The position numbers and the translations under genes were made by a program. Of a stretch of 64,000 nt of DNA, positions 55,175 to 63,242 are shown piece by piece (the first letter of the stretch is position 1; each line of letters opens with the position of its first letter). The notes under the pieces were generated by a model, which did not search any database, was not told where the DNA came from, and saw only the letters and a program-made list of their open reading frames with translations. This DNA is from Akkermansiaceae bacterium (GTDB lineage: Bacteria > Verrucomicrobiota > Verrucomicrobiia > Verrucomicrobiales > Akkermansiaceae): assembly GCA_026421245.1 (NCBI GenBank), contig JAPKDJ010000008.1, positions 1 through 64,000 on the forward strand, read 5' to 3'.

Positions 55175-56251
55175 ATGAGCGAAATCTATGTGACCGAAAC
55201 TGATGATGCCAAATTGGCTGTCACTTCGCAGGCCGTCAAAATGGCGGTTGAGCAGCAGCGGCGCAAGGAGAGTATCCAGTCTGCGGTCACGGCCCTTCTG
55301 GCATTTGGAGTGGTGGTCGCCATTTTGGCCCTCATTGCGCTCATTCCCCTGAGTAAGGAGATTCCCCAAATCATCACTTATCAGGCTCCAGTGGAGGAAG
55401 AGGAGCCTCCGATTAAAATGAAGGAGCTCACGAATAATGCCCAGCCCAAGCCGCCCGGTGCCAGTTCTTCGATGGCGAAGGTGATCGCGGCCCAGGCAAC
55501 CAGTCCGGTTGCGGTTCCGATTCCCGATACGCCCGTGCCCGACGGCTTGTTCGGTATGGAAGAGGATTTTGGTCCCGGTTTTGGAACCGGCGAAGGCGAA
55601 GGAGATGGAGGAGGTGGAGCCACCTTTTTTGGAAGTCGCCGCCGTGGTAGGAATGTTGTTTTCTGTGTCGATTTTTCGCTGTCCATGGAGTCGGACTCCG
55701 AGGGAGGCGGAGGGACCCGGATTCAAGCGCTTAAGAAAGAATTGGAGCGATCGATCAATGTTCTCCCCGCGAGTATGCAGGTATCAGTGATCTTTTTCTC
55801 GACCTCCGGTTGGACCATCGACACCAAGGGGCCAGATCAATACCAGAAAGGCTGGAAAGGGAACGGCAAAGTTCCGGCGGTTCCGTGGTATCCCGCCAGC
55901 AAGCGACTCAAAGGAGTGGTGATTGATGCAATCAAGTCGATGCCGGCAAAGGGCGGAACGAATTGGTATCCTCCGCTTAAGATGGCTTTTTCAATGACTC
56001 CCCGTCCGAACATCGTCTATCTGCTTTCTGATGGTGAGCCGACCGATGCGGAGTATGTATTGACTGAGATGGACGAGATTAATCCGGAGGGTGTTCCTAT
56101 TGACACCATCGCGTTTGAGTTACCCGGCAGCCCCGCGGCTCAGTTGATGATGATTGCCGAGGAGACCGGAGGAAAGTTCGCCATGATCTACAAAGGGAAG
56201 CGTCTTGTTGGAAGCAGTGCCGAAGAGATGACCGATTCGGAATACGATTGA
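55175..56251 (+). CDS. Membrane-anchored von Willebrand factor A domain protein
   Basis: 358 aa. A short cytoplasmic N-terminus precedes one membrane helix (about 37-59), then a Pro/Glu-rich linker resembling TonB (PVEEEEPPIKM), a Gly-rich hinge and a vWA domain (160-355). The metal site is D166-F-S168-L-S170, with a Thr/Gly segment GGTNWYPPL and LSDGEPTD. It would bind a partner protein outside the inner membrane. It shares one base with the following HAD gene (TGATG), so the two are translationally coupled. Confidence 0.87.
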   Translation: MSEIYVTETDDAKLAVTSQAVKMAVEQQRRKESIQSAVTALLAFGVVVAILALIALIPLSKEIPQIITYQAPVEEEEPPIKMKELTNNAQPKPPGASSSMAKVIAAQATSPVAVPIPDTPVPDGLFGMEEDFGPGFGTGEGEGDGGGGATFFGSRRRGRNVVFCVDFSLSMESDSEGGGGTRIQALKKELERSINVLPASMQVSVIFFSTSGWTIDTKGPDQYQKGWKGNGKVPAVPWYPASKRLKGVVIDAIKSMPAKGGTNWYPPLKMAFSMTPRPNIVYLLSDGEPTDAEYVLTEMDEINPEGVPIDTIAFELPGSPAAQLMMIAEETGGKFAMIYKGKRLVGSSAEEMTDSEYD

Positions 56252-56892
56252 TGAAGGCCATCATTTTCGACATCGACGGGACCCTGACTGAGACCAATGC
56301 CATCGATTCAGAGTGTTTTGTCCAGACGGTTAGCGAGGTTCTCGGAGTCAAAGACTTCGACACTGATTGGAGTAATTATCAATTTGTGACCGACAGCGGG
56401 GTTGCTCAGGAGATTTCCCAGCGTTACTGCGATCGGCCAATGAGCGGAAGTCTGATGAAGGCGTTTGATGCCCGTCTTTTTGACCTGCTCAGAGCACAGC
56501 CGGATTCAGTATTTCGGGAGGTCCCGGGGGCCAGGAATTTTATTGAAAAGCTTAAGGCATCACCTGATTTTGCGGTGGCTTTTGCGACGGGCGCCCACCG
56601 GATTTCGGCATTGCATAAGTTGCAGACTGCAGGTTTCGACATCGAGGGGATCCCACTCGCCAGCTCCTCGGATGCGGTGGTTCGGGAGCATATCATGTTA
56701 CGTGCGCTTGATTTAGTGGCGCAGCAACAGCGGACTGTTTTTGAGGAGGTGATCTACTTTGGTGATGCTTCGTGGGATGTTGAAGCCACGACGAATCTCG
56801 GGTGGCGTCTTGTTGGAATTGGTCCGGGCATCGAGACAGAACGGGTGTTTCTTGATTATGCCGACCAAGATTCCATTTTTGAGATTCTCTGA
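56251..56892 (+). CDS. HAD-family hydrolase
   Basis: 213 aa from the ATG at 56251. Motif I is D7-I-D9-G-T (nucleophile and acid), with motif II in AVAFATGAHR and motif IV in IYFGDASWDVEAT. The helical cap between residues 16 and 95 is of the phosphoglycolate-phosphatase type. The substrate is unknown. The gene overlaps the vWA gene. Confidence 0.87.
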   Translation: MKAIIFDIDGTLTETNAIDSECFVQTVSEVLGVKDFDTDWSNYQFVTDSGVAQEISQRYCDRPMSGSLMKAFDARLFDLLRAQPDSVFREVPGARNFIEKLKASPDFAVAFATGAHRISALHKLQTAGFDIEGIPLASSSDAVVREHIMLRALDLVAQQQRTVFEEVIYFGDASWDVEATTNLGWRLVGIGPGIETERVFLDYADQDSIFEIL

Positions 56893-56971
56893 AGAGAGAT
56901 TTTTCCGAGTGGGATTGATAAATATCATTTCGCGAGTGAATAAGAATTCAAGCTCTTGCGTTTCACTCCCT

Positions 56972-57282
56972 GTGCGCGTTTCCATCCTTCTTGGAGTGCT
57001 CCCTTTGGTAGTCTCGCGAGCTGTCCGAACTCGAGGACCGTGGATGCCGAGTTTCGCGGGCATCAGGACGATGCCGTTCTTGAGTTTTCCTTGCCTGGAG
57101 GGGGAACCTACCTGGAAAATGGAGAGATTACCTTCTCCAACTTTACCTTGAATTACGAATTGGAAGTGAAACTCGGTGGGTCGGCATCCTTTTACGCCGG
57201 AGCCGGTATCGAGTATGTCAGCATCGATGATCAAAGGAAACCGCGTCCGGAATTTGTTCCGAGCGGGGTTTTGAAATTTTGA
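56972..57282 (+). pseudogene. Frameshifted outer-membrane-protein remnant
   Basis: From GTG at 56972 a signal peptide reads VRVSILLGVLPLVVSRA in one frame. From about 57040 another frame gives VDAEFRGHQDDAVLEFSLPGG and a beta-rich tail ending in PSGVLKF with a terminal Phe. The two halves do not join in frame and the whole is short, so this looks like the ends of a barrel protein left after deletion. A TTG start at 56956 would make the second frame without a signal. Confidence 0.45.
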
Positions 57283-57292
57283 AAGGGAGGGA

Positions 57293-57703
57293 TTATCCTC
57301 GAAAAAGTTGCACGGTCACTTTTTCCTCAATGGGAACTTCGAGTGTTTCGGCGAGGCCTTCCAGATCGCCGAGGAGAGCCGTCTTGCCGTTTTCGAAAAG
57401 GCCATCGTCCATCGTACGCACGAGATCGGCGGCTGAATTGATGTCATCATAAACTTCATCGGCGTCGTGAAAGTCATCGGTTGAAATCACCTTCAAGACA
57501 GCTTTGTCTTCTTTGGTGAAGCCTGCGGCATGGGCTTCTTCCTCGGAGAGGTCGCTGTCAGGACAGAAGAGGTAGGGGAGGATATTGATTCCTTCGGCCT
57601 TCAGAAGGTTGGCCAGATCTTCATAGACTTCAGCTAATTCTTCAAAGTAACCTTCGAGATCTTCGATTTCGGGATCGCAAATAACGGTAATACCGGTGGA
57701 CAT
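57293..57703 (-). CDS. Acidic hypothetical protein
   Basis: 136 aa, very acidic, with no signal or membrane segment. The N-terminus VICDPEIEDLEGYFEELAEV looks like a helix-rich cytoplasmic domain. No family is recognised. It is alone on the minus strand. The 281-bp stretch between it and ispD holds nothing recognisable. Confidence 0.65.
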   Translation of the reverse strand: MSTGITVICDPEIEDLEGYFEELAEVYEDLANLLKAEGINILPYLFCPDSDLSEEEAHAAGFTKEDKAVLKVISTDDFHDADEVYDDINSAADLVRTMDDGLFENGKTALLGDLEGLAETLEVPIEEKVTVQLFRG

Positions 57704-57984
57704 GGGGGAACGCTAGAATCGGATTTCACGAGGAAAAAGAAATTATTGCAGAAATATTTTCACGAGGACCGGTTGGGAGAGGGGAGGTTCCGGTCTGAGG
57801 TGCCGAGAAATGTCGCTGAGGATGCGTCCCTTTTTCACGAATGGTAAGCCCCTAGACTTGCAAGCCAACCGCGTCCTCTTTCATCGCATCGTTTTCTCGT
57901 CCTCAATCAGCTTCATGCACGAGGGTGACTTTTTTCTCTAATCCCCGTCCTTGGCCTCTTACAAAAAAGACGAATCTTTGCCGC

Positions 57985-58632
57985 CTAGAGCCCCCCGAGC
58001 GTATCCAGATCGGCCTGAACGGTGATCTTGGGGTTGGGGTGTGGATTTTCGACGAGAGTGGTGTCTTGACCGAGAAGTTGCAGGGCTGAGACCTCGTCGG
58101 TGATTTGGGCGTCGCCGGAGATCACGTTCTGGTAGGCGCGGAGGATGAGTTCTTTGAGAAAAATTTGGGGAGTCTCCATGATCCAAAGGTCTTCGCGGGA
58201 GACGGATTCGGTGGTGACCCCTTTCGGAGTGGCACGTTTGAGAGTTTCGGTGACGCGTCGGGCGAGACTGGCGGCTCCGGATTCTTCCGCAGTGGCGAAT
58301 GTATTGAGGATGGAGTCGGGCGAGATGAGAGGGCGGGCGCCGTCATGAATGGCGACAAACGTGATGTCGTCATTTAAGGCGGCGAGACCGGCGGCGACCG
58401 AGTCAGGGCGTTCTGCACCGCCGTCGACGCGGGAGACTTTGGCGCCGAGGTCGGAGAGCCAGGCGAAACGTTCCGGCGGGGTCACGACGATGACCTGTGA
58501 GATTTCGGGGAGGGCCGAGAATGCCCGGACGCTGTGCCAAAGGACCTGTTTGCCGTCGATAGGGGCGGCAAGCTTGTCGAAGCCCATCCGTCGGCTGGAG
58601 CCTGAAGCTACAATGATCGCGCCGTAAGCCAT
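57985..58632 (-). CDS. ispD: 2-C-methyl-D-erythritol 4-phosphate cytidylyltransferase
   Basis: 215 aa, normal length. The CTP-binding loop VASGSSRRMGFDKL is at 9-22, with the AIHDGARPLISPD segment near 102 and ETPQIFLKELILRAY near 155. It makes CDP-methylerythritol in the MEP isoprenoid pathway. It starts three bases after the yqeY stop, so the two are co-transcribed. Confidence 0.95.
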   Translation of the reverse strand: MAYGAIIVASGSSRRMGFDKLAAPIDGKQVLWHSVRAFSALPEISQVIVVTPPERFAWLSDLGAKVSRVDGGAERPDSVAAGLAALNDDITFVAIHDGARPLISPDSILNTFATAEESGAASLARRVTETLKRATPKGVTTESVSREDLWIMETPQIFLKELILRAYQNVISGDAQITDEVSALQLLGQDTTLVENPHPNPKITVQADLDTLGGL

Positions 58633-58635
58633 TTT

Positions 58636-59091
58636 TCAGCTCAGGTGCTTCATGACCTCTTGCGAGAGGGTCTTGCCATCGGCGCGACCGGCGATCTTGG
58701 CCTGGACGATACCCATGACTTTGCCCATGTCGGCACGGGTGGTGGCTCCGGTCTCAGCAACTGCATCTGCGACAATGGCGGAGATGTCTTCAGCGCTCAT
58801 GGCCGCGGGGAGGTATTTTTCGAGGACGACGATCTCGACCTTTTCATTTTCGGCGAGCTCGGGGCGGGCCGCTTTTTCAAACTGCTCGATGGAGTCCTGC
58901 CGCTGCTTGATCTGCTTGCGAACGATGGCGAGGGCATCGGCGGCGGAGATCACGTTGTCCTTATTTCCTGACTCGATGGCGGCGTTCGTGAGGGCGGTTT
59001 TGAGAGCGCGGAGGGTGGTGAGAGCCACGGTGTCCTTGGCTTTCATCGCGGTCTTGAGGTCGTCCATTATGGTTTCGGCAAAAGTGCTCAT
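58636..59091 (-). CDS. yqeY: GatB/YqeY domain protein
   Basis: 151 aa from the ATG at 59091; an upstream in-frame extension is not conserved-looking. The helical YqeY fold spans the whole chain (MKAKDTVALTTLRALKTAL, EKYLPAAMSAEDI, MGKVMGIVQAKIAGRADGK). It resembles the tail domain of GatB that contacts tRNA in the amidotransferase, but the role of the stand-alone protein is uncertain. It is the first gene of the pair with ispD. Confidence 0.92.
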   Translation of the reverse strand: MSTFAETIMDDLKTAMKAKDTVALTTLRALKTALTNAAIESGNKDNVISAADALAIVRKQIKQRQDSIEQFEKAARPELAENEKVEIVVLEKYLPAAMSAEDISAIVADAVAETGATTRADMGKVMGIVQAKIAGRADGKTLSQEVMKHLS

Positions 59092-59170
59092 GTGGAAGGT
59101 TGTGAAGGGATTTTCCGCTCCGTGCAAGCACGGGTCTTGCGGGAGGGGAGGATTGTGATACCGATGAGGT

Positions 59171-59674
59171 GTGAAAAAGAAGGGCATCGGAGGGTATCTC
59201 TATCTCGCGTTTATCGGTTTGGCTCTGGCGATTATGGGAGGGCTGTTTGTGGCGATCTTATGGCGGGGCTACACTCGGGCGAAGGAGACCCGGGAGTGGT
59301 CGAAAGTGCCGGCGGTGATTGTGGTATCGCAAGTGGGGGAGCGTCAGCTTGGGAGGGAGGTTCCCAAGGAATATACCCATGAACTGGTTTATGAATATCG
59401 GGTCGATGGTGAATTTTACCGGTCGGAACGATTGAAACGCCGGAAAAATCCCTACCTTAAAGAGAAGGCAAAAGTGGCTCCGGAAGTGGCACGCTTTCCG
59501 GTGGGGAGGAAAGTGGAGGCTTTTGTGAATCCGAATGATCCGAAGGAGGCCGTGGTGGAACACGAGACGAAAGCGCCGGGGTATTCGATCTGGTTTCCGG
59601 GATTGTTTCTAGTGGGTGGCCTTGGAGTTTTTTTACGGGCTGTTTCGAAATTGTTTGGAAAAGCGAGAGATTGA
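59171..59674 (+). CDS. DUF3592 membrane protein
   Basis: 167 aa from a GTG start. Two membrane helices (about 9-31 and 143-160) flank a soluble domain with ELVYEYRVDGEFYRSERL and VGRKVEAFVNPNDPKEAVVE, which is the DUF3592 pattern. The function is unknown. It lies divergent from yqeY and 34 bp before the next gene. Confidence 0.82.
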   Translation: MKKKGIGGYLYLAFIGLALAIMGGLFVAILWRGYTRAKETREWSKVPAVIVVSQVGERQLGREVPKEYTHELVYEYRVDGEFYRSERLKRRKNPYLKEKAKVAPEVARFPVGRKVEAFVNPNDPKEAVVEHETKAPGYSIWFPGLFLVGGLGVFLRAVSKLFGKARD

Positions 59675-59708
59675 AAGTTTTTTTAAACAGAGAGAGTAGG
59701 TTTCCCTA

Positions 59709-60422
59709 GTGAATTTTATAATCTTGCCGGTCTTATTGACCATCGGGATCCTTTTTGGTCAGGCAGGGGCTGATGAGTCTAAACCTTCCGCCCATCAACT
59801 GTCTGATTGGAAATTTGGCGACACGTTGTTTGGGGAACATGTGACTCTTGGTGCCTTGGAAGGCAAGGTGGTCGTGCTGGAGTATTGGGACGTCAAATCT
59901 GAGTCTTGTCTCAAATCAATTTCCCAGCTTGCGACCATCGATAAAAAGCTTCGGAGTAAAGGGGTACGGGTGATTGGTGCCGAGGCGTATCGTTCAGGTA
60001 AAGAGCAGATTGCCGAGGTGGTGAAGTCACAGAAAGTGGGTTTTAGTATCACCGACGGCGTGAAGGGGCCGCTTTCGATCTCTGGTCTCCCCCATGCCGT
60101 GGTCTTTGGTGCCAATGGGAGGGTGCTTTTTAGTGGACATCCCAATGATAAGGCCTTTGAAGCGACGGTCCGGAATGCTCTTGCCGGAGTCAAGAAGGTT
60201 GAGCGGATCGTGGCGAAAGCGGCGAGTTCTCTTTTGGTGGCCGAGCGAACGTGGACGAATCGAGAAGGTAAAACTCTCGTGGCATCCGTGAATCGCATTG
60301 AGGGAGAGAGAGTTATCTTCAAATTCAAGGATGGGAGCGAAGTTCCTTATTTACTAAGCAAGCTGTCTGATGATGATCAAAAGGTGATCAAGGATAGTAT
60401 GGGAATTGGGATGAAGAAGTGA
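59709..60422 (+). CDS. Exported thioredoxin-like and SHD1-like domain protein
   Basis: 237 aa from a GTG start with a signal peptide. Residues 35-150 look like a TlpA/AhpC-type thioredoxin fold (KVVVLEYWDVKSESCLKSI). Only one cysteine is left at the active site, so it would not work as a disulfide reductase in the usual way. Residues 178-232 match an SHD1-type domain (RTWTNREGKTLVASV, then PYLLSKLSDDDQKVI), often fused to exported proteins in Planctomycetota and Verrucomicrobiota. Confidence 0.77.
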   Translation: MNFIILPVLLTIGILFGQAGADESKPSAHQLSDWKFGDTLFGEHVTLGALEGKVVVLEYWDVKSESCLKSISQLATIDKKLRSKGVRVIGAEAYRSGKEQIAEVVKSQKVGFSITDGVKGPLSISGLPHAVVFGANGRVLFSGHPNDKAFEATVRNALAGVKKVERIVAKAASSLLVAERTWTNREGKTLVASVNRIEGERVIFKFKDGSEVPYLLSKLSDDDQKVIKDSMGIGMKK

Positions 60423-60489
60423 CCTTGATTATATATTTCATAATATATCTTACTTGCCTATCCCCTGTCTTTCTGTGCATCTTGGGAGC

Positions 60490-61686
60490 GTGCGAATTTT
60501 ATATGTAGTTTTTGCCGCTTGTCTTCCGCTTAAAGCGCTGACGATCAAAATTGACTATCGGTTTGATTCCAAGGGTTTTTTCAATGACCCGCAAGCGAAG
60601 ACTGCTCTCGAAGCCGCCGCCGCAAGGTGGAGCAGGGTGATCGACCAAAGTCTCCTGCCGGTAAATCTGAAAGACGAAGAACAAAAGGATTGCCGTTTTA
60701 AACTGATTCATCCTTCGACCGGTGAAATATATGAAGTTAGTGCTGCTGCCAGCGAAGCTACGGACTTTTTGTTGAGATACGGGCAACCTCCTGCTGATGA
60801 ATACCTGGGTGGTTATACGCTGGAAGAAGACGAGTGGGTTCTATTTGTTGGGGCGAGACCTCTTGCCTCGGCCGCCCGAGCCGGTCCGCTCGCCAGCGGG
60901 ATCAACACGGTCGAGACCTTCGATGATCCAAAGAGCTTTCTCAACAGAGGTTTCAATGTTGGTAGGAGCTCTCTGACCGTATTGGGGGGGGCAATCTCCT
61001 TTTGTATAGATGATAGTTGGAATTTTGATCTTTCCAATCCAGGGGGATTGGATTTCTACTCCATCGCGATACACGAAATCGGGCATTGTCTGGGCTTCAG
61101 TGCGAATCTATCCGACGAATGGAAAGGCCTGGTTAAATCAACCCGGTATATTGGACCGAAAGCTCTGGCAGCCTACGAAGCAGATACTGGGGAAGCGGTA
61201 ACTTTCTTGGAGTTGGTATCGTCCAGCGACAATCACTGGCGGAACAATATTTATCAGTCGAAGATCTTTCCTCTCGGATCACCTGATTATCGAGGAACTG
61301 TTGGGAGGGGATCTTTGCAGGATCTTTTGATGGATCCTTCGCTCGGTTTCACGTCAGATCTGAGATCTGAGATCACGAATGTTGATGTGGCTGCGATTCA
61401 GGATATTGGCTGGAGTGTGATTACGAAAGATCCGCCTCCTCTTGTCGTTCCGCTTGGTGTTTCTCGTAAGGATGATGGTAGTTTGATATTAGGGATTCCT
61501 TCGGAGAAGGGCGCCCTCTACACGATTCAGACTTCGACCGATGGAACCAATTGGGAGGATGTCATTCCTTCGATCGCTGGAACCGGCAAGGATTTGTCTT
61601 GGAAGGACGGAGAGGAGGGGTTCTACGACCCTAATGCTCCTGCAGCAGAATTGAGCGCGAAGTTCTATCGGGTTCGCAAGAAATAA
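60490..61686 (+). CDS. Secreted zinc-metalloprotease-like protein
   Basis: 398 aa from GTG 60490, which gives a signal peptide (RILYVVFAACLPLKA); a TTG 36 bp earlier is the alternative. The zinc motif HEIGHCLGF lies near residue 196. The third ligand position of a metzincin (HExxHxxGxxH) is Ala here, so the subfamily and activity are uncertain. The C-terminal 80 residues form a beta domain (YTIQTSTDGTNWEDV) of the type that sorts or anchors exported proteins in this phylum. No partner gene is seen. Confidence 0.72.
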   Translation: MRILYVVFAACLPLKALTIKIDYRFDSKGFFNDPQAKTALEAAAARWSRVIDQSLLPVNLKDEEQKDCRFKLIHPSTGEIYEVSAAASEATDFLLRYGQPPADEYLGGYTLEEDEWVLFVGARPLASAARAGPLASGINTVETFDDPKSFLNRGFNVGRSSLTVLGGAISFCIDDSWNFDLSNPGGLDFYSIAIHEIGHCLGFSANLSDEWKGLVKSTRYIGPKALAAYEADTGEAVTFLELVSSSDNHWRNNIYQSKIFPLGSPDYRGTVGRGSLQDLLMDPSLGFTSDLRSEITNVDVAAIQDIGWSVITKDPPPLVVPLGVSRKDDGSLILGIPSEKGALYTIQTSTDGTNWEDVIPSIAGTGKDLSWKDGEEGFYDPNAPAAELSAKFYRVRKK

Positions 61687-61842
61687 CCGTTTTTGGCGGG
61701 TTGGCGATCTGGCGGACATTGAAATTAGGCCAGAGGTCGGGGCCGTGAAAGTTTGGGGAGCTTCAAAATCATTTTGAGTAGGTTCCGGACTTGCCAAGGT
61801 TGATCGTCTGTCAAAGACTCCGCTTGCTTTCAGGAATGAGAG

Positions 61843-61925
61843 GCCTCCGTGGCGGAATTGGTAGACGCTGTGGATTTAAAATCCATTGATCCTAGATCGT
61901 GCGGGTTCGATTCCCGCCGGAGGTA
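61843..61925 (+). tRNA. tRNA-Leu (anticodon TAA)
   Basis: An 83-nt cloverleaf with a long variable arm. The acceptor stem is GCCTCCG with CGGAGGT, the D-arm is GGCGGAATTGGTAGACGC, and the anticodon stem GTGGA/TCCAT encloses TTTAAAA with anticodon TAA. The T-arm is GCGGG-TTCGATT-CCCGC. CCA is not encoded. The lipoprotein gene begins 30 bp later. Confidence 0.97.
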
Positions 61926-61955
61926 CTTCCTTCTTTCCTAGCATTTGTTTTCTTG

Positions 61956-63218
61956 ATGCTGGATGTGTTTTTATCGATTGGCCCAGGCCGCGGGATTCGC
62001 TTTAATAGCGGGGTGTTACGTTTTCTCCTTTTTCTCCCCTTCGTCATTGTCCTGTCCGGGTGCACGAGCAGTTCGGGCTACCGGCAATCGCCGGAGGCGA
62101 CTCTTGAGAAGCTGTCGCCGGAAGTGTCGTTGGCCCATGTGGAGATTGATGACCAGGGGGAGCTGATTAGCTTCGAACAGTTGCAGAGGGTGACGGCTAA
62201 GATTAAGGCGGAGTCAACTGAGCCGCTCTTGTTGTTGGTTTATATCCACGGGTGGAATCGGAATGCCTCCAGGAACTGGATTTCGGGCGGCGGGGATTTG
62301 ATTCGTTTTCGCAAGATGCTCGGTGAACTGGGCGAGGCCCGTGGGAAAAAGACGATGGGGGTTTTTGTGAGCTGGAGGGGGAGGTCGTTGTCGACTTTTC
62401 CGATTGGGGTCGATTACTTTCACCGTCATACGGCCGCGCGGAGAGTGGGGGGCGTTGCGGGTACTGAGGTGTTGCATGAGATCGGAGCGGCGGCGCGCGG
62501 AGCAAATGCAAAGAACCGTATTGTGATGTTAGGACATTCATTGGGAGGAGTGATTTTAGAAAGTGCGATGGCAGAGTCGATGGCGGCGAAGGTCTCAATG
62601 GAGACTGCAAGAGGACGGGAATTGAAGCGGAAGGACTTTCCGGCGGATCTCTGTGTCACAATCAATTCGGCGGAAACGGCCATCTACGCGCGTCAGCTTT
62701 TGGCGACCTTTAAAAACAGGGGAATCAGAGAAGTGGAAGGAGGTCCGCTTTTGGTAGCGCTGACGAGCCGGAAAGATGTGGTGACGAGTTTTCTTTCGCC
62801 TCTCGGAAATATTGTGGGCCGGTGGGTTCCCGGCCTGAATTTCTTCAATACGGGTGTGGCAGGGATGTATCGCAGGGATCCTGAGAACGATAAACTACGA
62901 GGAACCCAGGCGGCGGCTCATCGTTCAACAGTGGGCCATTTCAAGCCGCTGTTTAGCCACCGCTATGAAAAGGTGGATGACAGATCCCTAAGCCTTGCCG
63001 AGATCGTGCGCTTGAATGGGAGCGCACGACGAGGGGACGGTTTTTTGGTGCACGGGGAGAGGCAAAGTTATCTGTTCTCGCGACCTGAGAATCCGTTTTA
63101 CAATGATACAGCTTATTGGATTGTGCCGATTCCGGAGTCATTCATCAAAGGGCACGAGGACCATTGGAATCACAGTTTCATCGGGTTGATGACAGCGATG
63201 ATGTCGTTGACGAAGTGA
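61956..63218 (+). CDS. Lipoprotein alpha/beta-hydrolase
   Basis: 420 aa from the ATG at 61956; a GTG at 62013 would give a shorter, more usual lipoprotein signal. The lipobox is IVLSGC. The hydrolase fold shows an oxyanion loop VYIHGWNRNA and the nucleophile elbow MLGHSLGG, with a C-terminal HxxxxxHSF region for the catalytic His. The layout resembles DUF900/YheT-type esterase-like lipoproteins. The substrate is unknown. A longer frame that starts inside the tRNA was not accepted. Confidence 0.82.
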   Translation: MLDVFLSIGPGRGIRFNSGVLRFLLFLPFVIVLSGCTSSSGYRQSPEATLEKLSPEVSLAHVEIDDQGELISFEQLQRVTAKIKAESTEPLLLLVYIHGWNRNASRNWISGGGDLIRFRKMLGELGEARGKKTMGVFVSWRGRSLSTFPIGVDYFHRHTAARRVGGVAGTEVLHEIGAAARGANAKNRIVMLGHSLGGVILESAMAESMAAKVSMETARGRELKRKDFPADLCVTINSAETAIYARQLLATFKNRGIREVEGGPLLVALTSRKDVVTSFLSPLGNIVGRWVPGLNFFNTGVAGMYRRDPENDKLRGTQAAAHRSTVGHFKPLFSHRYEKVDDRSLSLAEIVRLNGSARRGDGFLVHGERQSYLFSRPENPFYNDTAYWIVPIPESFIKGHEDHWNHSFIGLMTAMMSLTK

Positions 63219-63242
63219 GACTGCGGACTGTAGTTTGGAGAT

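Noticed and set aside
61899-61955. Upstream start of the lipoprotein gene inside the tRNA
   Set aside because: The first codons would lie in the tRNA-Leu 3' half; the ATG at 61956 or the GTG at 62013 is more sensible.
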